Both the position numbers and the translations under genes were made by a program. Below, piece after piece: positions 1 to 8,370 of a stretch of 52,374 nt of DNA. The first letter of the stretch is position 1. Each line of letters opens with the position of its first letter. Under the pieces are notes generated by a model that was not told the origin of the DNA, made no database searches, and saw only the letters and a program-made list of their open reading frames with translations. The DNA comes from an uncultured Bdellovibrionales bacterium (GTDB lineage Bacteria > Bdellovibrionota > FAC87 > UBA2466): assembly GCA_937903155.1 (NCBI GenBank), contig CALCZU010000135.1, positions 1-52,374 on the forward strand, in the 5' to 3' direction.

Positions 1-1
1 G

Positions 2-118
2 AGTTTCAGAGAGTCGATGGCGGTCTTAGAACTCTTAAATATCCAAAACGCAGAACTAGATGAACTCACAGATAAATTAGCACGCCATCTCTACAATCTC
101 TGCAAAGCTCTCGAATGA
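2..118 (+). CDS. four-helix bundle protein, 3' part only (copy 1)
   Basis: This frame is open from the window edge and encodes the last 38 residues of a protein, ending NLCKALE and a TGA at 116-118. It is nearly identical to the C-termini of the two complete genes at 26798-27100 and 27175-27477, so it is a third copy of the same roughly 100-residue protein. Those copies resemble the four-helix-bundle / 23S rRNA intervening-sequence protein family, recognisable by the LNLAEGS-like segment in the full copies. The family's cellular role is poorly known. The 5' part lies outside the window. The GC-rich tail after the stop is also shared with the other copies. Confidence 0.85.
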   Translation, partial: SFRESMAVLELLNIQNAELDELTDKLARHLYNLCKALE

Positions 119-205
119 GAGGGCTTTCCCTGCGGTTGGCGGTTGGCTGCTCACAGTTGGCGGCATCGCGGCAGTCGGGCAAGGCGGACCGCGGTTACGG
201 CAGGC
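119..205 (+). repeat. GC-rich 3' tail of the four-helix-bundle repeat (copy 1)
   Basis: The stretch after the stop matches, with a few substitutions, the tail after the plus-strand copy (27478-27548) and the reverse complement of the tail of the minus-strand copy (26727-26797). It is rich in GCGGTTGGC-like and GGCGGCATCGCGGC words and is much more GC-rich than its surroundings. Copies 1 and 2 stay similar about 15 bases further than copy 3. Its conservation without coding content suggests that it belongs to the repeated unit. Confidence 0.75.
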
Positions 206-276
206 GAGTCGCGAATCGGCATACCCTATGCATTCTTGGAGTAAGAATCCTAAATCAGTATCCTTAAGGAGGAATT

Positions 277-636
277 ATGGGACGAAATGCAGTGGTTATC
301 GAAAATGAAAAATCGTCGGATGATGAGCTTCCAAAGTTCAAACACAGAACGCTAGGAGAAATCGTCGGAGGACAATCGGGAGAAGCCGACCAAGATACTG
401 TCCCCGGGGGCTGGCAAGGCACAGATGATGCGACTTCAACCGCACCGAGCGATATTCCTCCAGTTCGTTTAAGCGCCGATGAAACCTTCTCTTCTGAAGA
501 AGAGGCCGATAGAGTTCTCGGAAGAGCAGCGGGCGGAGGAATGTTAGACACTACCGAAGCCGTGACGGATATCAAAGGAACGCCCGTTGAAGAGAGTAAA
601 GATTGGGAACACGATCCCATCGAAAATCAAGTTTAA
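277..636 (+). CDS. small acidic hypothetical protein
   Basis: This encodes 119 residues with a strong ribosome binding site (AAGGAGG, 266-272) four bases before the ATG. I do not recognise the family. The sequence is very acidic and rich in E, D, S, T and G, with no signal peptide or membrane segment and little hydrophobic patterning, so it is probably a soluble and largely disordered cytoplasmic protein. It ends DPIENQV. The stop overlaps the end of the convergent TPR gene by four bases. The opposite strand of this region is also open (264-620), but it has no matching ribosome binding site. A regulatory or stress-related role is possible but nothing in the sequence shows it. Confidence 0.7.
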   Translation: MGRNAVVIENEKSSDDELPKFKHRTLGEIVGGQSGEADQDTVPGGWQGTDDATSTAPSDIPPVRLSADETFSSEEEADRVLGRAAGGGMLDTTEAVTDIKGTPVEESKDWEHDPIENQV

Positions 637-1535
637 CGGCGCTTTGCAGCGGACGCGGCTTCAAGAATCTGTTTCGCGTCCGCAACTTTTTCAGAAAAGT
701 GTAAAGGATCCCAGGAGGGTGCTGGAGTTGATCTTGTTTGCTCCACAAACTTTTTGAAGAGCCGTAAACCTTCTGGCTTACCAATCTCAGCTTTGTAAAA
801 GTTTTTTCCTAAGTAATAAAATGCCAACGGAGAAAGATCGACATAAAGAGGAAGATCTTCGGCACTTTTGCCCATCTCTTGAGCAATCATCGAGAATAAA
901 AAGTTTAAGTACGAATTTCGGGAGTCTTTAGGAATCGTTGAAAGAATCTCTTTGGCTTTCTGGTAATCCCGAAAATAAAAGTAAGTTTCCGCCAATCTCT
1001 CCGTATTTTTATAATCATAAGGATTCAGCTGGAAGATTGAATTGAGAGTGCTTAAATAGAGATCGTATTTTTTTAAATCTTTTTCGCAATTCGCTTTCAG
1101 TTCCAAAACCAAAATGTTTCCACTTTCGAGCACTGAGGATGTCTCCAGAAGACTTAATGCAGAGGCCTGATCGCGATAACGGATTTTATTCAACGCCCGA
1201 TAGTAAAGAGATTGCCCTTCGTCCGAAACGAATTTCTGCAGAATGGAGTTCAGTTTCATTTTTAAAAGAAACTTCCCTTCATCATAAATCTGGTCATTTT
1301 TGGCATTGAGATAAACAAGAATCTCTTCTCTCGCTTCTTTACGCCCTTGCAGAATGAACTTTGTATCGGCAAGGCGCGAGATACTCTTTGGATCATCCAA
1401 AGATTTATAAATATCCATCGCCTGTTTGAAATCCTGACGACTGAAATAATATTCAGCCGCCTCAAAAGTCGTGGACATTGAAAAAACGAGGCCAGAGGAG
1501 AGAAAAATGAAACCCAATGACTTTAAAAACGTCAT
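633..1535 (-). CDS. exported TPR-repeat protein
   Basis: This is a 300-residue protein with an N-terminal Sec signal (MTFLKSLGFIFLSSGLVFS) and a GGGAGG ribosome binding site upstream. The mature part is helical with tetratricopeptide-like units: AAEYYFSRQDFKQAMDIYKSL near residues 26-46, and LAETYFYFRDYQKAKEILST around 185-205. TPR repeats mediate protein-protein contacts, so this is likely a periplasmic or envelope scaffold. It lies 29 bases downstream of the outer-membrane barrel gene at 1565-2941 and probably forms a two-gene operon with it. No lipobox cysteine is seen. The partner and process are unknown. Confidence 0.75.
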   Translation of the reverse strand: MTFLKSLGFIFLSSGLVFSMSTTFEAAEYYFSRQDFKQAMDIYKSLDDPKSISRLADTKFILQGRKEAREEILVYLNAKNDQIYDEGKFLLKMKLNSILQKFVSDEGQSLYYRALNKIRYRDQASALSLLETSSVLESGNILVLELKANCEKDLKKYDLYLSTLNSIFQLNPYDYKNTERLAETYFYFRDYQKAKEILSTIPKDSRNSYLNFLFSMIAQEMGKSAEDLPLYVDLSPLAFYYLGKNFYKAEIGKPEGLRLFKKFVEQTRSTPAPSWDPLHFSEKVADAKQILEAASAAKRR

Positions 1536-1564
1536 TTGTCCCTCCCAGATTCTTTACAACTCGT

Positions 1565-2941
1565 TTAGAATCTCAAGCTAGCAGTCGTTCTGAAACCGTA
1601 AATCGTTTCAGGATTCGCAACTCGAATTCCTTTTCCAGGAAACAGAACCGCTACCGTTCCACCTAAATCGAAATTCTTATAGACATTGTAATCCGTACCG
1701 ACATCAATCTCAGTTCCAAGATTTGCTTCTTCGCCATCTTTCACAGCTGCTTTTCGAGCGTAGATCACTTCGAGTCCAGACGCTAAGGTCGGAGACCAGT
1801 CGATTCTAAATCCGGGTCTTAACATTAATACCCCAGAAAATGAGTCTTGGTCGCCATAAACTACTAGACTTCCCTGATTGGCTCCGTTTCCAGAATAGGG
1901 ACCGAGAAGTTCTTTTCCTAAAAGGAGTCCCGGGCTTCTGTTTCGATTCAATAAAACAAATCCCTTTAAATTTTTATCCGTGAGATCGTTGTCGCCACCG
2001 GCATACAAAAACTCAGTGAAGATTTTCACTTTATGATTTTGATAGGTGATATTTGCAGTCGCTCCCCACGCATCGAGATCCTGGTAATCTCCGCCTGCAA
2101 CGTACGAGTAAGCGTCGCCTTTTAACCAAGTAAGCTCTCCGCCCAAAGTGAAACTTCCAATCGTCTTCTTTAAATACGCATCAATTACGTTGTTCGAATG
2201 CGGATAAGGCGATTTCACAGAAAGTGGATACGGGGTCCCAGCGCCAGCGGGCAACGCAAACGGGTTTCCAGCACCGGTTGTCATTGTCGTGCCTTGAGAC
2301 TCCGAGCGAGATTGTTTCTCGTAGAGAATTCCGCCTTCGACGTCCATCTCTGGATTATCGTATTGAAGATAAATCGTATAAAAATCTTGATCGCTGGTTT
2401 GCTCAATCGTCGATTCCTTGCGGAACTTCGAGTAAGCCACTGCACCCACGACATGTCCTAAATGTAATCGGTATTCTAGACGATCTCTGACATCTGAATA
2501 GCGATCCCAAATTCCGTTGCCCGCATCCCAAAGGAGTCCGTAACCCCAAGAAATTGGCATCCGACCGGCTCGAACCACTCCGAAATCAGACGTCCATTCT
2601 AACCACGCTTTGGTCAGCGTCATAAAACTTGTATTCACATCTCCGTACACCCAACCATCGTTGGCAATGCCTAATGGCGTTGCGGCCCCGTTCGTCAGAC
2701 TTTTGGAATTGATTAAATTCCACTGGGATTTGATGCTGAAGTGATCGTCAATCACCAGATTCGGGTCGAGTAAAAAACGGCCCAAGAAGTACTGTTTGTT
2801 CTGGCCTTTTGTGCCACCTAAATGCTGTCCAAGATTATTGAGGCTCACTCCCTCTGTTCGAAAGTTTCCGCTGAAATTCATCGAAACGGCGAACCCATAG
2901 GTTGAAAAGAGCACCAAGGCTAAAGAAATGTGTTTAATCAT
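1565..2941 (-). CDS. outer-membrane beta-barrel protein (porin-like)
   Basis: The 458-residue product has a signal peptide (MIKHISLALVLFSTYGFA) and a mature region of alternating polar and aromatic strands typical of outer-membrane barrels. It ends in phenylalanine (TTASLRF), the usual BAM recognition terminus. Segments such as AWLEWTSDFGVVRAGRMPISWG resemble porin or exporter barrels that carry a conserved RxGRMPxSWG-type strand. Its closest class is probably a large monomeric barrel of about 18 strands, but I cannot assign a substrate. It is the promoter-proximal gene of a pair with the TPR protein at 633-1535. The start is the ATG at 2941, where the ribosome binding site is weak. Confidence 0.78.
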   Translation of the reverse strand: MIKHISLALVLFSTYGFAVSMNFSGNFRTEGVSLNNLGQHLGGTKGQNKQYFLGRFLLDPNLVIDDHFSIKSQWNLINSKSLTNGAATPLGIANDGWVYGDVNTSFMTLTKAWLEWTSDFGVVRAGRMPISWGYGLLWDAGNGIWDRYSDVRDRLEYRLHLGHVVGAVAYSKFRKESTIEQTSDQDFYTIYLQYDNPEMDVEGGILYEKQSRSESQGTTMTTGAGNPFALPAGAGTPYPLSVKSPYPHSNNVIDAYLKKTIGSFTLGGELTWLKGDAYSYVAGGDYQDLDAWGATANITYQNHKVKIFTEFLYAGGDNDLTDKNLKGFVLLNRNRSPGLLLGKELLGPYSGNGANQGSLVVYGDQDSFSGVLMLRPGFRIDWSPTLASGLEVIYARKAAVKDGEEANLGTEIDVGTDYNVYKNFDLGGTVAVLFPGKGIRVANPETIYGFRTTASLRF

Positions 2942-3008
2942 GCGTACAAAACTATGCTAGACGGGCGCGTTAGCAAAGGGAAAAGTAGAGTTTTTGTAAT
3001 GGGTTCTA

Positions 3009-3278
3009 TTAACCGCCGAGTTTTTTGAGCTCTTCTTCGAGGTATTTCTGATAGAGGACGTCCCACTGCCGACTATTCTCTTGTGGCGGGGATTTTTGCG
3101 ACATAATCTTTTTGCGGGCGACTTCGGAAGCGGAATTAATGTGGCCAATGTATTGAACACAGACTTTTTTCGCTTCACGCAGCGCTTCATCTTCATCCGG
3201 ATAATCGACGAAATCTTCTTTCCAAATCCCATCGATCATTAGATGGACGATGTGGATCATTTTTTCTTCGGAGATCAT
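3009..3278 (-). CDS. DUF507 family protein (second of a pair)
   Basis: This encodes 89 residues with no signal peptide or membrane segment. The pattern ISEEKMIHIVHLMIDGI, then a DYPDEDEALREAKKV segment, then a C-terminal WDVLYQKYLEEELKKL, fits the DUF507 family of small, helical, charged proteins common in deltaproteobacteria and Bdellovibrio relatives. It follows the other DUF507 gene (3292-3570) by 13 bases, and such adjacent pairs are typical. The function of the family is not established. The overlapping frame at 2957-3232 is very basic and looks like a shadow. Confidence 0.75.
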   Translation of the reverse strand: MISEEKMIHIVHLMIDGIWKEDFVDYPDEDEALREAKKVCVQYIGHINSASEVARKKIMSQKSPPQENSRQWDVLYQKYLEEELKKLGG

Positions 3279-3291
3279 GAAATTCCCTGTT

Positions 3292-3570
3292 CTAGATCAC
3301 AACGCCTTTTTGTTTCACGAGTTGTTTTTTGATCATCAAAAACATTTTGTGTCGGTCGATGTTCGTTCCCATTTTTTGCTCGTACTGATCGAGGAGCTTT
3401 TCGGCCTCTCGATTGATTTCATCTTCAACCCGCAGGTCTTTAATGAAGATTTCCTCCATTTTAGAAAGTATTTCTTGTTCGCTCCGTTTTAAAACAATAA
3501 GCTGTTTACTACGGAGCGTATGGAGAGTTTTGAGGCAAATTTGTTTAACCTGGAACTCTTTTAGACGCAT
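3292..3570 (-). CDS. DUF507 family protein (first of a pair)
   Basis: This is a 92-residue helical protein starting MRLKEFQVKQIC and ending with the family-typical DRHKMFLMIKKQLVKQKGVVI region, preceded by an acidic EDEINREAEKLLDQYEQK helix. It is assigned to DUF507 by this C-terminal pattern. No targeting signal is visible, so it is cytoplasmic. It heads a two-gene unit with 3009-3278. Its start is only 36 bases from the divergent penicillin-binding protein gene, so the two promoters must overlap each other or lie inside coding sequence. The role is unknown. Confidence 0.78.
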   Translation of the reverse strand: MRLKEFQVKQICLKTLHTLRSKQLIVLKRSEQEILSKMEEIFIKDLRVEDEINREAEKLLDQYEQKMGTNIDRHKMFLMIKKQLVKQKGVVI

Positions 3571-3606
3571 AAATGGCAGACTAGTGCAGACAGGGGCCTC
3601 TTTTCA

Positions 3607-5919
3607 ATGAAGAAGTTTAAAGGATTGAGCATTTTAAAAAATCGAGGATTTGTCGTTCTTCTCTCATTGGTTTTGATTTTGCCCGTCGCGTTATTCTTTC
3701 TGTATCTCTTGAGTGTGAAAAGTACGATCTCCGACAGAATTGAACAGCTAAGAGCCGCGCACTCTTCGCAATTTTATGCCTCTTACCCCGCTCTTTCGGC
3801 CGGACAGATTTGGAAAAAATCAGAACTCACAAATCTTCTAACCGATCAGGGTTTTCAAGAAGTTCAAAAAGCCGACGATCTTCTACCCTTTCAATTTTCT
3901 TGGGCAAAGCCTGCAAACTCGCTCGATTTACATCGAGGTGCTTTTAATGAGGCCGGCAAAAATATTGAAAGATTGCGCGCGCAAATCACTTTTACCGACG
4001 AGCCGATGGATCTTTTAAAAATTTCAGAGATCAAAATCTCTGAAAATTCAAACCCGCTGCCCTCCTTTGAATTTCCGCCCAAAAGAATCGGCGCATTCTA
4101 CGCAGGTCGATTGCGAACTCAAAAACCCATTTCGCTTTCGGAAATCCCCGTCAGTGTCCGTCACGCCGTGATGGCAATTGAAGACGCGAGCTTTTTGGAG
4201 CATTCGGGAGTGTCGATTCGAAGTACTTTTAGAGCGATTTTCCGCGACATCCGACAGATGCGATTCGCTGAGGGAGGAAGTACTCTGACTCAGCAATTGA
4301 TGAAAAACCTGTTTTTCTCGAGACAGAAATCTATTTTACGAAAAATCAAAGAAGCGATTTACGCGCTGACGGCCGAAGTTTTTCACTCCAAAGAGGAGAT
4401 TTTAGAAGCCTACCTCAATGAAGTTTATCTCGGCCAGTGGAGTGGCCACGAAATTCACGGAGTTGCGGAAGGGTCTTTCTTTTATTTTAGCAGACCCGTT
4501 TCCGAAATCACCCTTTCGCAGTCAGCAACTCTAGCAGCGATTGTGCAAGTGCCTAACGCGTTGGATCCCACTCGTCATCCCGAACGCGCGATAAAACGAC
4601 GAAATCTCGTCTTAAAAAAAATGCTCGATGCGGAGTTAATTTTAGAAGGAGAATATGCGGCAGCGATTGAGGAGCCATTAGGCATCAGTGGCTCACACCA
4701 AAGCTTGCAAGATATCGGCTATTTTCTCGACTTAGTTTTGCAGACTTTACCTGAATCGATTAAGTCACGATTGGATTACGACGCTCTTTCGATCATGACG
4801 CCGCTAAACCCGTATCTCCAAGCGATGAGTTATCGTCTTTTAAAATCAAATTTAGATCGCATTGAAAAACAATTTCCCATCGTGAAAAAGAAAAAAGAAA
4901 AAGGCATTCAACTTCAAAGTTCGCTGATTGCGGTCGACGTCAAAAACTGCACGATTGTCGCCTTGCAAGGGGGAAGCAGTTATCAACATACCCAGTTTAA
5001 CCGCGTGACTGACGGAAAACGACAACCCGGCTCGCTCTTCAAACCCTTCGTCTTTTTGGCGGGTTTTCAAGCATCCACTCCCGAAAAACCTTTTACCGCG
5101 ACGACTGAGATCGACGGAGAACCTTTCGAATGGAAATACGACAAGCAAGTTTGGAAACCTAAAAACTACGAAAAAGAATATGCGAAGCTTGTGAGCGCCC
5201 GGTCGGCTCTTGCGCATTCGATTAACGTGCCCACGGCTCGTCTCGCGCAGCAAGTTGGAGTTTCGGAAGTTCGAAAACTGATTCTTCAATCGGGCGTTAA
5301 AGCGAACATCCCCGAGTTTCCATCCATCAGTCTTGGCAGTGCCGAGGTCAGTCCTTTAGAGCTTGCGGAGGCCTATACGACGTTTGCAAATTTAGGAAAA
5401 GGTTGCGCACTGAGACCCGCGCTGGATGTTTATGACGAAAATAAAAATGTCGTTTATTCGAGCAAAATGGAACTTCAAGATCGTTTGCCGCTCGTTCCGA
5501 CGTATCTCACCGTCGAAATGATGAAGGATACTTTTAAGTACGGCACGGCAAGAGCCGCTCAAAGTTACGGATTTCCACTGGATAATTTTGCCGGAAAGAC
5601 GGGCACCACCAATGAATACAAAGACGCTTGGTTTATCGGCTTCTCCCCCTCTTTCCTCACCTTGGTTTGGGTCGGTTATGACGAGCAGGAAAAAGTGGGC
5701 TTAACCGGCGCCGCGGCAGCACTGCCGCTATGGGCTGATTTTTCGAAACTGGCGCAATCTTATTTCGGAACCGAGGATTTTGTGGCGCCCGAACATATGG
5801 TTTCGATCGAAATTGATCCCGAATCCAATCGCTTGGCCACTTCGCGCTGCCCTAAAAAAGAAAAAGTTGTCTATGTTTCGGGCACCGAACCGACCCAATC
5901 TTGCCCTCTCCATCCCTGA
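3607..5919 (+). CDS. mrcB: class A penicillin-binding protein, PBP1B-like (bifunctional transglycosylase/transpeptidase)
   Basis: The 770-residue enzyme polymerises lipid II into glycan strands and cross-links peptides on the periplasmic face of the inner membrane. A single membrane anchor spans about residues 14-36. A UB2H-like region around 55-155 suggests the PBP1B rather than the PBP1A branch. The GT51 transglycosylase domain shows the catalytic Glu192 in IEDASF and GGSTLTQQ at 223-230. The transpeptidase domain has Ser476 and Lys479 (SLFK), SIN at 538-540 and KTGT at 664-667. All catalytic motifs are intact and the length is normal for the family. The PBP1B label rests on the UB2H-like segment alone and is less certain than the class A assignment. 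It is divergent from the DUF507 pair. Confidence 0.93.
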   Translation: MKKFKGLSILKNRGFVVLLSLVLILPVALFFLYLLSVKSTISDRIEQLRAAHSSQFYASYPALSAGQIWKKSELTNLLTDQGFQEVQKADDLLPFQFSWAKPANSLDLHRGAFNEAGKNIERLRAQITFTDEPMDLLKISEIKISENSNPLPSFEFPPKRIGAFYAGRLRTQKPISLSEIPVSVRHAVMAIEDASFLEHSGVSIRSTFRAIFRDIRQMRFAEGGSTLTQQLMKNLFFSRQKSILRKIKEAIYALTAEVFHSKEEILEAYLNEVYLGQWSGHEIHGVAEGSFFYFSRPVSEITLSQSATLAAIVQVPNALDPTRHPERAIKRRNLVLKKMLDAELILEGEYAAAIEEPLGISGSHQSLQDIGYFLDLVLQTLPESIKSRLDYDALSIMTPLNPYLQAMSYRLLKSNLDRIEKQFPIVKKKKEKGIQLQSSLIAVDVKNCTIVALQGGSSYQHTQFNRVTDGKRQPGSLFKPFVFLAGFQASTPEKPFTATTEIDGEPFEWKYDKQVWKPKNYEKEYAKLVSARSALAHSINVPTARLAQQVGVSEVRKLILQSGVKANIPEFPSISLGSAEVSPLELAEAYTTFANLGKGCALRPALDVYDENKNVVYSSKMELQDRLPLVPTYLTVEMMKDTFKYGTARAAQSYGFPLDNFAGKTGTTNEYKDAWFIGFSPSFLTLVWVGYDEQEKVGLTGAAAALPLWADFSKLAQSYFGTEDFVAPEHMVSIEIDPESNRLATSRCPKKEKVVYVSGTEPTQSCPLHP

Positions 5920-5989
5920 TGCCATCCCTGGTTTCTGGCCCAAATTTGATTGACTTTGAGGCCGCCAAAAACCGATACTGCCCCTTCAA

Positions 5990-8230
5990 ATGAAAATCTT
6001 ATTCCTGACTAAATACGACAAGTTGGCGGCGAATACTCGCTATCGTTGCCTTCAATATATTCCGTATTTAAACCAGCAAGATATTGAGTGCGAAGTCTCT
6101 CCGCTTTTAAAAGACGAATATTTAAAACATAAATTTACATTGGGTAAGTTTAAACTCACGGATGTTGCCAGTGCCTACTGGAAGCGTTTCAAAGTTTTAT
6201 TCACATTGAAACGATTTGACCTGGTAGTGCTTCACTACGAACTTTTCCCTTACCTTCCCCCGATTTTTGAGAAATTGATTGCTCTTCTCGGCGTGAAATA
6301 TGTTTACGATTTTGACGATGCGATTTTTCACCAATACGAGGGAAGCCGCAATCGCGTTATCCGTTTCTTTTTCAAAAATAAAATTTCTAAGGTCATCCAG
6401 CATGCAAAAGCCGTCTTGGCAGGAAATGAATTTTTAGCGACCTATGCAAGGAAAACGAATCAAAATGTTTTTATTGTTCCAACGGTTGTGGATCCAAAGC
6501 GGTACACCTTAAGAGAACTTCCCCTCAACCCAAAGAAGAAATTCACGATTGGTTGGATCGGATCCCCATCGACATCCACCTATGTAAAGGAAATCGCCGC
6601 GGCGATTCGAAGATTTTGCAAACAATATGATGCAGAGCTTGTCCTCGTCGGTTCAGGACAAATTGACCTTGAAGGCATTCCGCTTCAAATCAAGGAATGG
6701 TCTGAAGAAACTGAACTCGACGAACTTTATTCTTTCGATGTCGGAATCATGCCGCTGACGGACGGGGTTTGGACGCGTGGAAAATGCGGATTTAAACTCA
6801 TCCAGTACATGGCGTGTGGACTTCCCGTTGTCGCTTCGCCGATTGGAGTGAATCAGGATCTCGTCAAACAAGGGATTTCGGGTTTTCTCGCGAGTTCTGA
6901 AGACGAATGGTTTAAAGCATTTGAAAATCTTTATCAAAGCAAAGTTCTACGCGATAAAATGGGCGTCTCAGGTCGAAAGACGTTTGAAGAACTTTTCAGT
7001 CTCGAAGTCTTTAACCCTATTGTCGCAAAAATTTTAAAACAAGCATCAATCACAAAAATCAAAGTTGTTCACGTGGTCTCAGGCTTAAACGCTGGCGGAA
7101 CCGAGATGATGCTTTTCAAGCTCTTAAGCAAAATGTCGGTCGATCATTTTGAGAACACCGTCATATCGCTGACCGACTCGACCGATGGCGTCGTAGGAAA
7201 TAAAATTCGTTCGCTCAATACGGCGATTTACACGCTTTCGATGCGATCGGGTGTTGCAAACCCGATGGGGGCCTTGAAATTTATCGCAATTCTGTATCGC
7301 ATCCGACCGCATATTTTACAGACATGGCTTTATCACTCGGATCTTTTGGGGGCGCTCGCGTTTTTAGTTTCTCCCGTTAAAAAACTCTGCTGGAATATCC
7401 GCTGTTCGTTTTTGGACTTTAAGCAATATTCTAAAACTACCGAATTTTCGGTTCGTGTTCTCTCAAAACTTTCTTCGCTTCCCAACGCCGTACTCGTCAA
7501 TTCGCGAGTCGGGCAAAATTATCATGAGTCGTTAGGATATCATCCCCGTCGATGGGAACTGATTCCGAACGGGTTTGATTTGGAAAGATTCAGTCCAGAT
7601 CCGAATGCAAAGAAAAACCTAACTCAAATGCTAGGGCTTCCTGAGAATTCTTATGTCATCGGAATGGTCGCTCGATTTGACCCGATGAAAGATCATTCTA
7701 CTTTTATTCGTGCGGCAGAAAAGTTACTGAGACACCGAACCGATGCGCATTTTATTCTGATTGGTAAGGGCGTCACCTACGACAATCCCGCCATCTGTTC
7801 GATGTTTTCGGTACCCACAAGCAAAAGCCATATCCATCTTTTAGGAGAGCGGACCGATATTGCGGCGTTAGTTGCCGGCCTCGATATCTTCTCACTCAGT
7901 TCGAGAGGCGAGGGTTTCCCCAATGTGATTGGTGAAGCGATGGCATGCGGCGTTCCGTGTGTGGTCACCAATGCCGGAGATTCCGCCGAAATTGTTGGTA
8001 ATACGGGAAGAATTGTCCCGGTGAGTGATCCGGATGCCCTCGCCGAAGCTTGGGAAATCCTCATCCAATCGTCGCCCGAAAGCCTTAAAAATCTGGGCGA
8101 TCAAGCTCGGAAGCGAATTGAAAATAAATTCAATCTTCCTCTGATCGTAAAACACTACGAGAATCTCTACCGGAATCTTCTGGACGAAAAAGTGGTATTG
8201 CCGGTAACGGAACCTGCTCCAGCTCTTTAA
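5990..8230 (+). CDS. fused double GT-B glycosyltransferase
   Basis: This 746-residue protein carries two glycosyltransferase units in tandem. The first (about 1-350) starts MKILFLTKYDKLAANTRYRC and has the donor-site segment FKLIQYMACGLPVVASPIG near residue 268. The second (about 356-735) starts VVHVVSGLNAGGTEMML and has the GT4-type GEGFPNVIGEAMACGVP segment near 640. No membrane segment or signal is apparent, so it acts at the cytoplasmic face and probably adds two sugars to a lipopolysaccharide or capsule intermediate. The gene stands alone after the PBP gene (70-base gap) and is closed by a large inverted repeat. Donor and acceptor cannot be read from sequence. Confidence 0.88.
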   Translation: MKILFLTKYDKLAANTRYRCLQYIPYLNQQDIECEVSPLLKDEYLKHKFTLGKFKLTDVASAYWKRFKVLFTLKRFDLVVLHYELFPYLPPIFEKLIALLGVKYVYDFDDAIFHQYEGSRNRVIRFFFKNKISKVIQHAKAVLAGNEFLATYARKTNQNVFIVPTVVDPKRYTLRELPLNPKKKFTIGWIGSPSTSTYVKEIAAAIRRFCKQYDAELVLVGSGQIDLEGIPLQIKEWSEETELDELYSFDVGIMPLTDGVWTRGKCGFKLIQYMACGLPVVASPIGVNQDLVKQGISGFLASSEDEWFKAFENLYQSKVLRDKMGVSGRKTFEELFSLEVFNPIVAKILKQASITKIKVVHVVSGLNAGGTEMMLFKLLSKMSVDHFENTVISLTDSTDGVVGNKIRSLNTAIYTLSMRSGVANPMGALKFIAILYRIRPHILQTWLYHSDLLGALAFLVSPVKKLCWNIRCSFLDFKQYSKTTEFSVRVLSKLSSLPNAVLVNSRVGQNYHESLGYHPRRWELIPNGFDLERFSPDPNAKKNLTQMLGLPENSYVIGMVARFDPMKDHSTFIRAAEKLLRHRTDAHFILIGKGVTYDNPAICSMFSVPTSKSHIHLLGERTDIAALVAGLDIFSLSSRGEGFPNVIGEAMACGVPCVVTNAGDSAEIVGNTGRIVPVSDPDALAEAWEILIQSSPESLKNLGDQARKRIENKFNLPLIVKHYENLYRNLLDEKVVLPVTEPAPAL

Positions 8231-8242
8231 CTCAGACAAGAA

Positions 8243-8339
8243 ATCCGTCATTGCGAGGGTGCGTAGCACCCGCGGCAACCTTTGTGTTGCGAAACTGGGA
8301 AGGTTGCCGCGGGTGCTACGCACCCTCGCAATGACGGAT
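8243..8339. repeat. 40-bp perfect inverted repeat (REP-like), also a likely bidirectional terminator
   Basis: The arms at 8243-8282 and 8300-8339 are exact reverse complements over 40 bases, with a 17-base loop. Each arm contains its own small palindrome, GGGTGC-GTA-GCACCC. The TCATTGCGAGGG-type core resembles dispersed palindromic repeats found between genes in many proteobacteria. It sits exactly between two convergent genes (8230 and 8371), where a stem of this size would stop transcription from both sides. Confidence 0.9.
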
Positions 8340-8370
8340 CATCTTCTAATATCTTTTCACCAGCCGAGAC

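Noticed and set aside
264..620. Minus-strand 118-codon frame opposite the small acidic protein at 277-636
   Set aside because: The plus-strand gene has an AAGGAGG ribosome binding site next to the ATG. The opposite frame has none and a serine-rich low-information sequence.
4852..5289. 145-codon minus-strand frame inside the penicillin-binding protein gene
   Set aside because: It lies wholly within the transpeptidase coding region, which has all motifs intact, and its arginine/phenylalanine-rich translation is typical of shadow frames.
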